In this document: positions 12,079 to 22,508 of the stretch, piece after piece
Numbering within the stretch: position 1 is the first letter of the stretch
Layout of the letters: each line of letters opens with the position of its first letter
DNA from: Onchidella celtica
Lineage: Eukaryota; Mollusca; Gastropoda; Systellommatophora; Onchidiidae
Direction: 5' to 3'
Assembly: GCA_963931925.1 (NCBI GenBank)
Contig: OZ007582.1
Location: forward strand, 28,324,514-28,388,513
DNA: 64,000 nt
The notes under the pieces: model-generated
What the model saw: the letters and a program-made list of their open reading frames with translations, nothing else
Database searches by the model: none
What the model was told of the DNA's origin: nothing
Translations under genes and position numbers: made by a program

Positions 12079-12496
12079 TGTTGTGTCGGTCTCACGTCTT
12101 GGAGACCGCACACACAGTGACACTGGCATATTTATGTGGTCAGTACCCTCCTAACAGTTAACCTTGTCTTTGTCTCCTCTCCACCTGTCGTAGGGTCGTT
12201 GTACATCGTGAGAAAGCAAGTTCGTTGTCCGTCTTTGTTCTTGTTTAACTATATATGTAGGATGCTTGGGAGTCCCGTCAGTCGGTGTAGTAGACGTGTA
12301 CCTGTGCAATGCCTATCTGTACAGTGTTCATTTATATGTGAAATTATTCTGTGTATAACGTATACCTATACAGTGACAGTAACTTTCATATCCGTATATA
12401 GACTTATGTGTGTCGATTAAATATCAACTCTGTATACCATACAGAAGGACTTACGTTATTCTGTAATATTCTAAAAACCCCACGCACGACACCACA
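12079..12496 (+). repeat. 3' LTR of the 8.0-12.5 kb Gypsy element
   Basis: 418 bp, with the same termini as the 5' LTR. It is followed directly by the target duplication TTAGT. Confidence 0.93.
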
Positions 12497-12501
12497 TTAG
12501 T

Positions 12502-13716
12502 ATTAAGTTTATCCCCAGAAACCGCGTCCAACACTTTCCTTCAGCAAACTCGAGACAGTTTTGACGCGGCCGACCTAGGACAAACTTGTTACATCTTAGC
12601 CAGTAGGCGGGGTCCTGTTTAAGTGTATAGTTCACATTTGATACCGAAACCGAAACAAAACAGAGGTGGCCCAATGCGCCACCGGCCGTGGGGAGCGCAA
12701 TGACACAAGGGCTTATTCACAGAGCTGTGCTGCTGCACTTGCTTGACTCGCCCAAAAGCCTCGCGCGCAGTGCATTCTGCCGTCGCTGGTAGTTACATTA
12801 TTGTATATATGCATGCATTTATCATGAATGTTTCCCCGGAAACTGAAGACTGAACGGGGTTAAGGGGGTTGAGGCCGCGGGCGGGGGGGGGGGGGGGGGG
12901 ATACATATGGTTTGGAATATATAAGAATAAAGAGACAGCGGGCAGCGGTCACTGTGATATCTAGAGCCAGCAATATTTGCCCAGTCAACTTTTTTCTTTT
13001 TGTATGTCTTGTTTTGTTGTGTTTTTTTTTTGTCGTTTTGAAAAAGCAGGCCTGCGTTAATATCCGTATTACTTGTTGTACACGTCATTGCCAAACGGAA
13101 AAGCCCGACCTAACTAGGCCTTTCACTGTTCTGGAAAAATGGGAATTCATTTGGTAAAACCTGGAATCCGAAGAGCATTGCAGCGGCGAAGAGAGGGGTT
13201 CACAGCGCCCGGTTTTTTTGGGGCGGGGGGGGGGGGTGGTGCAGTCATTGTGGGTGCCTCGCTGCAATGACTATTACTATTTTATCAGTGTTTTACGTAT
13301 GCACCTTCACATACAAAAATAAATTTGGCGTTCCTTCCGCCCCCCGGCCCCCAACGTTATCTCCAAATGCTACGCCCCTGGGTGAATTACTTTTCTTATG
13401 GGAAACGTTTTTGGGGGTTTCCGAGAGGATAATCCGATATACCGAGGTGTTAAATTTTAATAATACACATTACATGTACAAGTATTATGGAAGTACAAAG
13501 TCGCATTTATTGTTGTTTTACCAGATTATTTGTGCGTACGTTAAATGGAAACCGATAAGCAGCTAGTGGCAGAAGGGCTAGGTGTAAGATAAAAGTTGGG
13601 GGGGGGGGTGTATCTGCGGAGCCCTACGGGTACGGACAGACACAATAAAACTTTACAAATCGAATATGAATGTGAAAGAAAATTACCAAATGAGGCCCAG
13701 CGTTATAGAGTGAGAG
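12502..13716. other. Non-coding DNA with poly-G tracts
   Basis: No gene recognised. Holds an 18-base G run (12883-12900) and further G runs near 13224-13236 and 13600-13608. Confidence 0.5.
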
Positions 13717-13721
13717 GCCTC

Positions 13722-14910
13722 TGTCACGAGTGGAGTGAGTGCAATTAAGGGGATTGCTACAGAGCGGGTGTAGAATAAGAAGAGCTCACGACAGACGGAT
13801 AGGAAAAGACGTGAAAGGGGAAGAGTAAAAATAACTCATGCAGACAAGTGGGTTAAGCGTGCTGTTGTGAGTAGTGGTGTGGAAGTCTGAAGGAGGCGAA
13901 AGGGCTGTGTTACTATCACTGCAAGTTAGAAGGTCCTACGGATCGGACCTGTGCATAAGAGCCCATCGGGCGGACATAAAGGGAAGCAGTCGAGAAGACT
14001 AGTGAGAGTCTTTCCAGTTATGACTGGTATGTAGAATGTTGATTGATTATTATGATTGATGTATTATATTATATTCGTCTATTACCATGATGTGAATAAG
14101 TATATGTGAGGAATGTGGAAGTCCGTGATATTGGATATAGCAATGTGCGCCATGAGCGATAGATGAAAGTGAGTTCATGGATTTGTAGCGCGAGTGAGTA
14201 GTGTGTACTCCGATGGAGGTGTGTTACTGTAAGGAGAGGTGGAGTGAATAGAAATGGTAGGGTATTATACCAATGTAATGTTATTCTTGTAGGTGTCGGG
14301 GACGGGCCGCAGAGCCACCTCGATGAGCACAGGGGCTAGGCCAGCATAGGGCCGGAGGCCACACATAGGCCAGAAGTGAGGCTGTCAGTGCAGGACAGTA
14401 GAGGCACATAAAGTCGTGGCAGTCAGGCCACGGACAGGGACGTAGATATGAGAGTGAATGAGATACTATATTGTTGCCATGTTGATAGGCTAGTGAACTG
14501 ATATTATGTTGTTGCCATGTTGATGGCTATGGAAATAATAATGTGTTATTGCCCTGCTGAGGTGCTAGGGGAGTGCTAAGGTGTATGACAATAGGAAGGT
14601 GATATTGAGAGACTGCGGTGCCAGTGAATCATTAATGTACTATTAAGACCCTGAGGGGAGAGGCTGAGGCCGAAGTGCCTTTAGGAGTAACTACCGGATT
14701 GTGGATCCGAGGGAGCGTGTGTGTGAGAATAAGGCCGTTGTACGGCAGTCATTTCAATAATATAATATATGTAATTGCGCTATTATATGTATAATTATGT
14801 TTAATAAATGTGTGAGTCTGATGGATTGTTCTGTTAAGTGTTAAACTTGTTTGTTCGTGATTGTCGTCCTGTCATAAACTATTACATCTCCCAGTCTGGG
14901 ATTTGTGACA
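13722..14910 (+). repeat. 5' LTR of the Gmr1-like element
   Basis: 1189 bp, TGTCACGAG...TTTGTGACA, with inverted termini TGTCAC/GTGACA. An AATAAA polyadenylation signal lies at 14803-14808, about 100 bases before the end, as in a normal R region. Length equals the 3' LTR exactly. Confidence 0.95.
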
Positions 14911-15024
14911 CTGGGGGCTCGTCCGTTGTGACACTGGGGGCTCGTCCGTTGTGACACTGGGGGCTCGTCCGTTGTGACACTGGGGGCTCGTCCGTTGTGA
15001 CATTGGGGGCTCGTCCATTGTGAC
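14911..15024 (+). repeat. Tandemly repeated primer-binding-site junction
   Basis: Four perfect 23-bp units (14911-14933, 14934-14956, 14957-14979, 14980-15002), each starting CTGGGGGCTCGTCCG and ending TTGTGACA, plus a diverged fifth (15003-15024). TGGGGGCTCGTCCG matches the start of the tRNA-Pro primer site known from gammaretroviruses. Each unit ends with the last 8 bases of the LTR, so the array repeats the LTR-end/PBS boundary itself. Confidence 0.9.
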
Positions 15025-15961
15025 TCGTCCATTTTCGTAATATTTAGTTGTAGTTAGTTAGTAGGTATTTGTGCTGCCTTGTTCGTTGGATGAATGGACA
15101 TTTCATGATATGATTTATGTATATTTATGAATAATATGTATTGATGCATGTATTTTGATGAATATGTATTAATGTGTACTTAAATTTCAGAGAGACAGTG
15201 TGTGTGCGTGCAGCCTGAGGAGACGAGCAGCCAGAGCTCCGATTAAAGGGAGGAGTTTTACTCAAAATTTCAAAAGTTTAAGTGAAAGTCAAAATTTTTG
15301 TGCCCTGGATTTTGGGCTGTTCCTTTAATCTGTCTTTTCATCTGTCTGTTTCCCTGTTTTTGCTGTTTTTGTTGTCGTTATAGGTTATATGGGCGGTGGC
15401 GCGGGTTTGCTGTGTTGAACTTAGTTTATCCTTTTAAAAAGGTGTGGTAAACTTTGGAACTTCGTTCATCACAGTGAACAGTTCTGTAGGGACCTGTAAT
15501 ATTGTTTAGTTGTAGCGTCGATATCTTCTCTGTTCCGCAGGAAGACGTATTCTCTTGTCCCTCTTTCTACCTATCTATAGATACGTTCTTTTTTTTCAGA
15601 CTCTGTTCTTGTTCGTACCTTGTTGTGTAATCGGCGTAGTTAGGTTGCATTCTTTTTTTCCATTATAGTTTTTTTTTGTAGAAGCTTTGTCCTAGTCTGG
15701 TTCGTTGTCCTTGACGTACTTGTGGTCCTTCTATTGAATTTCCTTATTATTGTCTTTTCTACTCTTTTTTATTGTTAATAGGGCAATACATTTTATAAAT
15801 ATAGAATTAGTTCGGAAGTACGTAAATTTCTGAATTGTATTTGAGACAATTGGGTATTGTTATACCTGGTGTGATCTCAGGTCTCTGGTTGTGTTGCTAG
15901 TGATCATACCGACAGGGTAGCCGTTTTCATAGTATACATACCATAACCATAAATCTGTGAA
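15025..15961 (+). other. Leader of the Gmr1-like element
   Basis: Untranslated, T-rich sequence between the primer-site array and gag. No coding signal seen. Confidence 0.6.
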
Positions 15962-18247
15962 ATGGCGGAACTCCAACAGCTAATGAAGTTGGGTAAGGAA
16001 CTTGGCCTGGATGGAGAGGAGCTACGCGGCTGGATCAAAGAACAGCAGGCGGATTTGCGCGATGAGCGTGCTAAGGATAGAGAGCGAGAAAAAGAGGCTA
16101 AGGCTCAGGAGCAGGAGAGAGAGGCTAAGGATAAGGAAGAGGAAAGAGAGTTTAAGTTAAAGGAGTTGCAACAGGAGAGGGAGTTAAAGTTAAAGGAGAT
16201 AGAGGCGCAAGTGAAGATCGCCGAGTTGGAAATCAAAAAGAATGCGCCAACAGAAACAGCTGAGCGGCAGGTACACAATAAAGGTGGCGTTAGGATTAAG
16301 CTCCCTACGTTCGACGACCGGAAGGACGACATAGACGCCTTCCTTTACAGGTTCGAACTGAACGCACAATTGCAATGGGGGGAAAATAAGGAATTATGGG
16401 CCACGTACCTGGCATCGCTATTGCAGGGGCGAGCGTTAACCTACTTTAAAGAGCTACAGCGCGAAGACGTGCAAGATTACGATAAGCTGAAGGCTTTGCT
16501 GCTTCGCCGATTTGCGCGTACCGAGGAATATTTCCGGGAGCAGTTTAGGCGAGCACGTGCAGATACCAGGGAGGACTTTGCTGCCTTCGTCGCGAGACTA
16601 ACGGAGTATTTCGCGAACTGGGTAGACTTGGCGCATGTGGGCACGGATTTTGCTAAACTGAAAGACTTAATGATCCGTGACCAGCTGTACGCGTCGTGCC
16701 ACAAAGATCTGGTGGCTTTCCTGAAAGAGAACGAACCCGCGACGGTGCAGGAGGCGTCTAAGTTGGCGGAGGCATACCGTACGGCGCATCCGTCCAAACC
16801 AGTCGCCAGGGCGTACGTCCAAGATGCTGGCTACGTCGCCGTTGTCGAGGGGTCGCCGGCGGGACTTAGGGACAGGTCGCGTCAGCGTGGTGCCTATAGC
16901 GGGCAAGCCCAGGGGCAGCGTAGGGGCTATCACCAATCACCGGCATATGGATCCGGTAAGTTTGACCGAGCAGGAGGGCTAGGTCGCGGTAATGGCCGGG
17001 GGCGAATTGTGACCTTTGCCGATGACCGACGGCATAGGGACTCTAGTTCCGGTCGCGATGGGTCACGGGGACCCAGGCCTAGTACAGCACAGGGAGCGGA
17101 GTGTTGGACTTGCGGACGCGTGGGTCACTTTTCACGCGAGTGTAGGGCCGCGAAGTGTTGGAACTGCGGAAGAGCAGATCACATCAGCGTGAACTGCCCT
17201 GCAGGTAGGATAGCGGCGAACGTGGACAGTAGCTCCAGTCCATGTTCCCCAAATAAATTTCATCATGCGGCTGCGTGTGTTACATCGGACAACGGAGGCG
17301 GACAGTATTCTAAGTGTCCCAGTTGTGAGAAGTTATTATCTTCCGGTGTTTTACCTTGTGGGAGAAAGATCCCCGTTATAAATTCATGTCATACAGGAGG
17401 TGGTCTTAGGGTTTATCCGGGGTTTGTTGGGGACGAACCGGTCTCGGTTTTACGAGATACAGGATCTACCGTTGTGGGAGTACATAGAGACTGCATTCGG
17501 GATTCACAGCTTACAGGTGAGACTGTCCCGTGCATCCAATTTTCGGGGGCCATTGAGAAATTACCCATGGCAAGAATAATGATAGATACACCTTTCCTTA
17601 GCGGGGAAGTCGAAGCAGTCGTTGGTTGTTTTCCAGGCGCCCAGCTCATCATTGGGAATGTATCACGGGTAGTTTCCCCTTCCGATGAGAACGTGCAAGC
17701 ATGGTCGCAATCAAAAGGTATTGACTTTTGCGCCGCGGTCGAAACACGTCGACGGGTAGCGGATAAAGATAGGATTAGACCTTTGGCCACGCCAGCGGTC
17801 AACCTAGATATCACGCCAGAGCGCTTGGCGAAATTACAAAGGGAGGATCCATCATTAAACCCATGTTTTGGGGAAGCGCGAACCGAGAAAACGAGGAGAT
17901 ATAAGAACGGGTCGTCCTCCTTTATTGTTCAGGCGGGCATTCTGTTCCGTATGTACGTCACAGTGGCTTCCGTTCAAAAGCAGGTCGTCGTGCCACGGTC
18001 GTTGATTGCTACAGTATTGCGCCTGGCCCATGATGTTCCATTAGCGGATCATATGGGAAGTGCTAGGACCAAGGAGAGAGTTCTGAAAGATTTTTATTGG
18101 CCGTCAGTATACAGAGATGTACGTTTATATTGTAAGACGTGCAGTGCGTGCCAAAAGACGACGCATAAGGGTCGTTCACCCCAGGCTCCTCGTCAAGAGA
18201 TCCCCACGGTTTCGGAACCGATTAAAAAGGTTTCAGTACCTTGTTGA
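15962..18247 (+). CDS. gag-protease-integrase(N) polyprotein of the Gmr1-like element
   Basis: A 761-codon frame starting MAELQQLMKLGKEL. Residues about 30-105 are a Lys/Glu/Arg-rich coiled coil. About 110-285 is an all-helical capsid of the type related to vertebrate SCAN domains. Two CCHC zinc knuckles follow at about 381-394 (CWTCGRVGHFSREC) and 399-412. The protease active site is DTGS at residue 499. The integrase HHCC zinc domain is near the end (His690, His697, Cys727, Cys730). The frame then stops at 18245-18247, just where the integrase core should begin. Capsid and protease look intact, so this part could still be translated. The ATG is the first in the frame after the leader. Confidence 0.85.
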   Translation: MAELQQLMKLGKELGLDGEELRGWIKEQQADLRDERAKDREREKEAKAQEQEREAKDKEEEREFKLKELQQERELKLKEIEAQVKIAELEIKKNAPTETAERQVHNKGGVRIKLPTFDDRKDDIDAFLYRFELNAQLQWGENKELWATYLASLLQGRALTYFKELQREDVQDYDKLKALLLRRFARTEEYFREQFRRARADTREDFAAFVARLTEYFANWVDLAHVGTDFAKLKDLMIRDQLYASCHKDLVAFLKENEPATVQEASKLAEAYRTAHPSKPVARAYVQDAGYVAVVEGSPAGLRDRSRQRGAYSGQAQGQRRGYHQSPAYGSGKFDRAGGLGRGNGRGRIVTFADDRRHRDSSSGRDGSRGPRPSTAQGAECWTCGRVGHFSRECRAAKCWNCGRADHISVNCPAGRIAANVDSSSSPCSPNKFHHAAACVTSDNGGGQYSKCPSCEKLLSSGVLPCGRKIPVINSCHTGGGLRVYPGFVGDEPVSVLRDTGSTVVGVHRDCIRDSQLTGETVPCIQFSGAIEKLPMARIMIDTPFLSGEVEAVVGCFPGAQLIIGNVSRVVSPSDENVQAWSQSKGIDFCAAVETRRRVADKDRIRPLATPAVNLDITPERLAKLQREDPSLNPCFGEARTEKTRRYKNGSSSFIVQAGILFRMYVTVASVQKQVVVPRSLIATVLRLAHDVPLADHMGSARTKERVLKDFYWPSVYRDVRLYCKTCSACQKTTHKGRSPQAPRQEIPTVSEPIKKVSVPC

Positions 18248-20070
18248 TTTAAGAGAAAGACTATCTGCAGCGCGCACTATAGCAGAAGAAGCGTCTAGTA
18301 TCGCTTCGAAAAGAGCAAAAGACTATAAAGATAGAGGGTCCAAACTGAGAATTTTTAAGCCAGGAGACAAGGTTCTGCTGTTGTTACCTACGGACCATAA
18401 TAAGTTATTGATGACATGGAAAGGCCCTTATGTTATTGACCGAGTTGTTTCAAAGGTAGATTACGCTATCCACATTGATGGAGCGAGTAAGGTTTTCCAT
18501 GTTAATATGCTACAGAGATTTTATGAGTATCTGTGTGCACAGACAAGACCAGAGGAGACTGTCTTCTCTACTGCTTGTACGGGGGTCGTAGACCAGTTGG
18601 ACTGTGACGTAAGCGACACCGAGGCGCAGGAAGAGTTACAAATTCAATTGCCGGAGTTAACTGCGACACAAGGTTACAGGGACGTAAAAATTAACCCTGA
18701 CCTTACGAGTTCAAGGAGTAGGGAACTTGAGACCCTGTTAGCGTCATTTCCGGATGTTGTTACGGATTTGCCGGGTCGCACCACGGTGATCCAGCACCAA
18801 ATAAAGTTGACTTCGGATAAGCCAGTATTTCTTAGACCGTATCCGCTGCCTTTTTCTTCGAGAGATAGAGTCATAAAGGAAGTTGAGTCAATGCTGAAGT
18901 TAGATGTGATAGAACCATCAACATCGCCGTATTCATCACCCATCGTCCTCGTGAAAAAACTCGATGGATCGGTGCGGTTCTGTATTGATTTCCGAAGATT
19001 GAACACTTACGGTAGGCGATAGGGAGCCTATTCCGTTTCAGGAGGAATTAATAGCTTCATTGGCCGGGTCCACGTGGTTTTCCAAGATAGATTTAACGAA
19101 AGGGTATTGGGAAATCCCGCTTACTGAGGAGTCTAAACAATACACGGCGTTCCAAACGCCCATTGGATTATTCCAATTTAAGGTCATGCCATTTGGGTTG
19201 GTAAACGCGCCAGCGACGTTTGCACGATTAATGAGACTAGTGTTGAAGGACATACCTAATGTCGTGTCATTCTTTGACGATATAGCATGCCATACGTCGA
19301 CATGGTCTGATCATATTCAGACACTAACAGTAATTTTTCAACGATTACGTCATTTTGGGTTAACTGCTAAACCCGCAAAGATGGATTTGGCATGTCCAGA
19401 GATAATATTCTTAGGACATATTGTGGGTAGAGGTGTTCAGAGACCTGAAGAAACAAAAATTGACAAGTTAGTAGGGTTGCAAATCCCTAAAACAAAGAAA
19501 CAAGTCAGAAGCTTAGTGGGAATTTTAAATTATTACAGAAAGTTCATTCCAAATTTTTCCTCCTTGTCATCTTCTCTTACTGACCTTACTAAGAAGGGAC
19601 AACCCGATAAGGTCCAGTGGACGTCTGAATGTCAGACATCATTTGATAATTTGGTGACAGCATTATCATCGTCACCCATTTTGATATTACCCGATTTTCG
19701 ATCTAATTTTATCCTCAGAACGGATGCGTCGGACTCTGGTGTCGGCGCTTGTCTTCTACAGGAGAAGAACGAATGTCTCCATCCTGTATGTTATGTCAGT
19801 AGGAAGTTATTGCAGAGAGAAAGAAAGTATTCTGTGATAGAGCGTGAGTGTCTTGCCATTGTCTGGTCCGTCCAGAAACTAGGACGTTATCTCATGGGAC
19901 GAGAATTTTGTATCCAGACGGACCACAAGCCACTGACATTTTTGTCGAAGAATCGTTCGTCCAGCCCACGCTTGTCTAGATGGGCATTGGCTTTACAGCC
20001 GTACACCTTCGTTATTCAACCAATTCCAGGAACCAGCAATCATATCGCCGACTACCTTAGTCGAGCCTAG
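18235..20070 (+). pseudogene. integrase C-terminus-RT-RNase H of the Gmr1-like element, frameshifted
   Basis: From about 18240 the frame encodes the integrase C-terminal domain (FKPGDKVLLLLP, then WKGPYVI), a linker and the RT N-terminus (KLDGSVRFCIDFRRLN) as far as 19021. A frameshift near 19010 moves the rest of RT into another frame: catalytic Asp in FSKIDLTKGY (about 19089) and FFDDI (about 19273), then RNase H with RTDASDSGVGA (about 19720), ending at 20068-20070. The DDE integrase core of roughly 160 residues that should join the zinc and C-terminal domains is missing. RT and RNase H catalytic residues are otherwise kept. Confidence 0.87.
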
Positions 20071-20425
20071 GGGAAGATTTCAGGAGCTTATACATCGGAG
20101 GACAGGAACATTGACGGGATCTGTGTGAATGAGTCGACCTTAAAATATTGACATTATAAATATGATATGAAGAATGGTTGATAGGTTGAGTGGTTTTTGA
20201 TTCTGTATTAGATATTGTGTTTAGTTAGCTATTCATGATGTGACACATATATGCATATTGCAGGCCATATTGATCCCCATATTTTCCCCTGATTTCGGTA
20301 TTTTATATACTAGGGGAACTGCTAGGTCATTTTTCTAGTGTAGGTATTGCTCACGCTCACTCGTTGACAGTCATCTTGATGCGATTTGAAATTAATTGCA
20401 TTAATTTTTTTGGGGTGGGGGATGA
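20071..20425 (+). other. 3' untranslated part and polypurine tract of the Gmr1-like element
   Basis: Non-coding. It ends TGGGGTGGGGGATGA directly against the 3' LTR, a polypurine tract. Confidence 0.7.
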
Positions 20426-21614
20426 TGTCACGAGTGGAGTGAGTGCAATTAAGGGGATTGCTACAGAGCGGGTGTAGAATAAGAAGAGCTCACGACAGAC
20501 GGATAGGAAAAGACGTGAAAGGGGAAGAGTAAAAATAACTCATGCAGACAAGTGGGTTAAGCGTGCTGTTGTGAGTAGTGGTGTGGAAGTCTGAAGGAGG
20601 CGAAAGGGCTGTGTTACTATCACTGCAAGTTAGAAGGTCCTACGGATCGGACCTGTGCATAAGAGCCCATCGGGCGGACATAAAGGGAAGCAGTCGAGAA
20701 GACTAGTGAGAGTCTTTCCAGTTATGACTGGTATGTAGAATGTTGATTGATTATTATGATTGATGTATTATATTATATTCGTCTATTACCATGATGTGAA
20801 TAAGTATATGTGAGGAATGTGGAAGTCCGTGATATTGGATATAGCAATGTGCGCCATGAGCGATAGATGAAAGTGAGTTCATGGATTTGTAGCGCGAGTG
20901 AGTAGTGTGTACTCCGATGGAGGTGTGTTACTGTAAGGAGAGGTGGAGTGAATAGAAATGGTAGGGTATTATACCAATGTAATGTTATTCTTGTAGGTGT
21001 CGGGGACGGGCCGCAGAGCCACCTCGATGAGCACAGGGGCTAGGCCAGCATAGGGCCGGAGGCCACACATAGGCCAGAAGTGAGGCTGTCAGTGCAGGAC
21101 AGTAGAGGCACATAAAGTCGTGGCAGTCAGGCCACGGACAGGGACGTAGATATGAGAGTGAATGAGATACTATATTGTTGCCATGTTGATAGGCTAGTGA
21201 ACTGATATTATGTTGTTGCCATGTTGATGGCTATGGAAATAATAATGTGTTATTGCCCTGCTGAGGTGCTAGGGGAGTGCTAAGGTGTATGACAATAGGA
21301 AGGTGATATTGAGAGACTGCGGTGCCAGTGAATCATTAATGTACTATTAAGACCCTGAGGGGAGAGGCTGAGGCCGAAGTGCCTTTAGGAGTAACTACCG
21401 GATTGTGGATCCGAGGGAGCGTGTGTGTGAGAATAAGGCCGTTGTACGGCAGTCATTTCAATAATATAATATATGTAATTGCGCTATTATATGTATAATT
21501 ATGTTTAATAAATGTGTGAGTCTGATGGATTGTTCTGTTAAGTGTTAAACTTGTTTGTTCGTGATTGTCGTCCTGTCATAAACTATTACATCTCCCAGTC
21601 TGGGATTTGTGACA
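20426..21614 (+). repeat. 3' LTR of the Gmr1-like element
   Basis: 1189 bp and apparently identical to the 5' LTR over the stretches compared. Followed by the target duplication GCCTC. Confidence 0.95.
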
Positions 21615-21769
21615 GCCTCTGTTTGTAGTTTGTTGGAATCAGGCCGTCATCGTGTCGGTGTAGTTTTTCCAAACTCAAACTCCAAGATAATCAGGGTACG
21701 AAAATGTGAAGCATGACCACTTTCGCCTGCAAGGATCGTTTGCGGGCCTGACGAACACAGCAATTAGTA

Positions 21770-21840
21770 TGGTATCGTAATATTTACTCGCGAACCAGTC
21801 AAAATCACTTGGCCCGCGTGCCAAAGGTTGCAGACCACTG
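21770..21840 (-). mobile_element. End fragment of a hAT element
   Basis: Read on the minus strand it begins CAGTGGTCTGCAACC then TTTGGCACGCGGGCC, the style of hAT termini. No matching other end was found, so this is a remnant. Confidence 0.35.
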
Positions 21841-22200
21841 TATAATAAGATCTATAGGTCGAACCAGGCCAAATGCTGCCAGGAAAGGCGGCCAGGAAAA
21901 CGTTGGCTGAAGTTAAAAATGGAATATTAGGAGAAAGCAGGAACCTGCCGGTGGAGGGAATAAAGCCGCTGGACATGAATGTTGGAGGGAGGGGGAGGGG
22001 GGAACATTTTGAAATGCGGAAAACCACTTGGATGTGCATTGTTGTATCCTGGACGGGAGGGCATTGTTGAATGCAGCGCAGTGCGATTTTCCCGAGAAAG
22101 GATCTGATAGTTTTGTTTTCCGGTTGTTTCTTGGGAAAAGAGCACATAAGAGATTTATACATTATTTTTTGTCATGTGATGTTTTAAAAATGCGGAACTG

Positions 22201-22209
22201 TATAAAAAG
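22201..22209 (+). promoter_or_regulatory. Possible TATA box upstream of HIBCH
   Basis: TATAAAAAG lies 250 bases before the HIBCH start codon. It may be chance: HIBCH is a housekeeping gene and such promoters are often TATA-less. Confidence 0.25.
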
Positions 22210-22458
22210 CAGTATGGTACGGGGCAGTGAGGCACTTTTCTTGCGCATTCCGCCCGGAGAAGAACGACATTGCGTGGCGCACGAATCGGCTGAAGAACAT
22301 TTCAAATCGACTTTCCCTTCACTTGTACTCACCTGAGATGTGAAGTTCATTGTTTTTCGAGGGCTGCTGTTCCTGCCTAAAAAAAAACCAACGTTAGAAT
22401 CATAGCTATATAGGTGTTCTTGTGTGCATCTGTTTTTAATTTGTGAAAAGTGGAAAAA

Positions 22459-22508
22459 ATGGTGCGCACTCTTGCACGTGGTGTGGCTTCACAATTGAAA
22501 ACCTCCTC
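22459..22508 (+). CDS. HIBCH: HIBCH exon 1: mitochondrial presequence
   Basis: ATG in good context (AAAATGG) opens [17 protein letters not shown], which has two Arg, one Lys and no acidic residue, a typical matrix-targeting helix. It ends with a clean donor (GTACGT) in phase 2. That phase matches the acceptor at 23678/23679, after which the frame reads into the enzyme with no stop. The alternative start is the ATG at 23704 in exon 2, which would give a cytosolic form. Confidence 0.75.

Larger units (their letters stand above)
8027..12496 (+). mobile_element. Ty3/Gypsy LTR retrotransposon, defective
   Basis: A complete insertion bounded by a 5-bp duplication, TTAGT (8022-8026 and 12497-12501). 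LTRs begin TGTTGTGTCG and end CGACACCACA. Inside are a gag fragment, a protease remnant, RT, RNase H and integrase in the Gypsy order RT-RH-IN, and no envelope gene. At 4.47 kb it is short because the end of gag and the protease active site are deleted. Other breaks are a frameshift near 10430, a frameshift near 11238 and loss of an RT catalytic Asp. The LTRs differ by only two substitutions and one 9-bp indel, so insertion was recent. Confidence 0.92.
13722..21614 (+). mobile_element. Gmr1-like Ty3/Gypsy retrotransposon, recent but defective
   Basis: A 7.9-kb insertion bounded by a perfect 5-bp duplication, GCCTC (13717-13721 and 21615-21619). Both LTRs are 1189 bp and I found no difference between them on reading. 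Domain order is gag, two CCHC knuckles, protease, integrase zinc domain, integrase C-terminal domain, RT, RNase H. Integrase ahead of RT is the hallmark of Gmr1-like elements, which are Gypsy by RT but copia-like in order. There is no envelope gene. Defects: integrase catalytic core deleted near 18235, and an RT frameshift near 19010. Solo LTRs of the family lie at 4657-5896 and 52663-53573. Confidence 0.9.

Noticed and set aside
14911-15024. CRISPR-like or minisatellite array
   Set aside because: Units are contiguous with no spacers and each reproduces the LTR-end/PBS boundary of the host element.
14841-15032. Minus-strand ORF with repeated SPQCHNGRAP units
   Set aside because: It is the translation of the tandem primer-site array in the wrong strand.
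13722-21614. Endogenous retrovirus suggested by the tRNA-Pro-like primer site and long LTRs
   Set aside because: No envelope frame exists between RNase H and the 3' LTR, and RT and gag are of Gypsy type with integrase ahead of RT.
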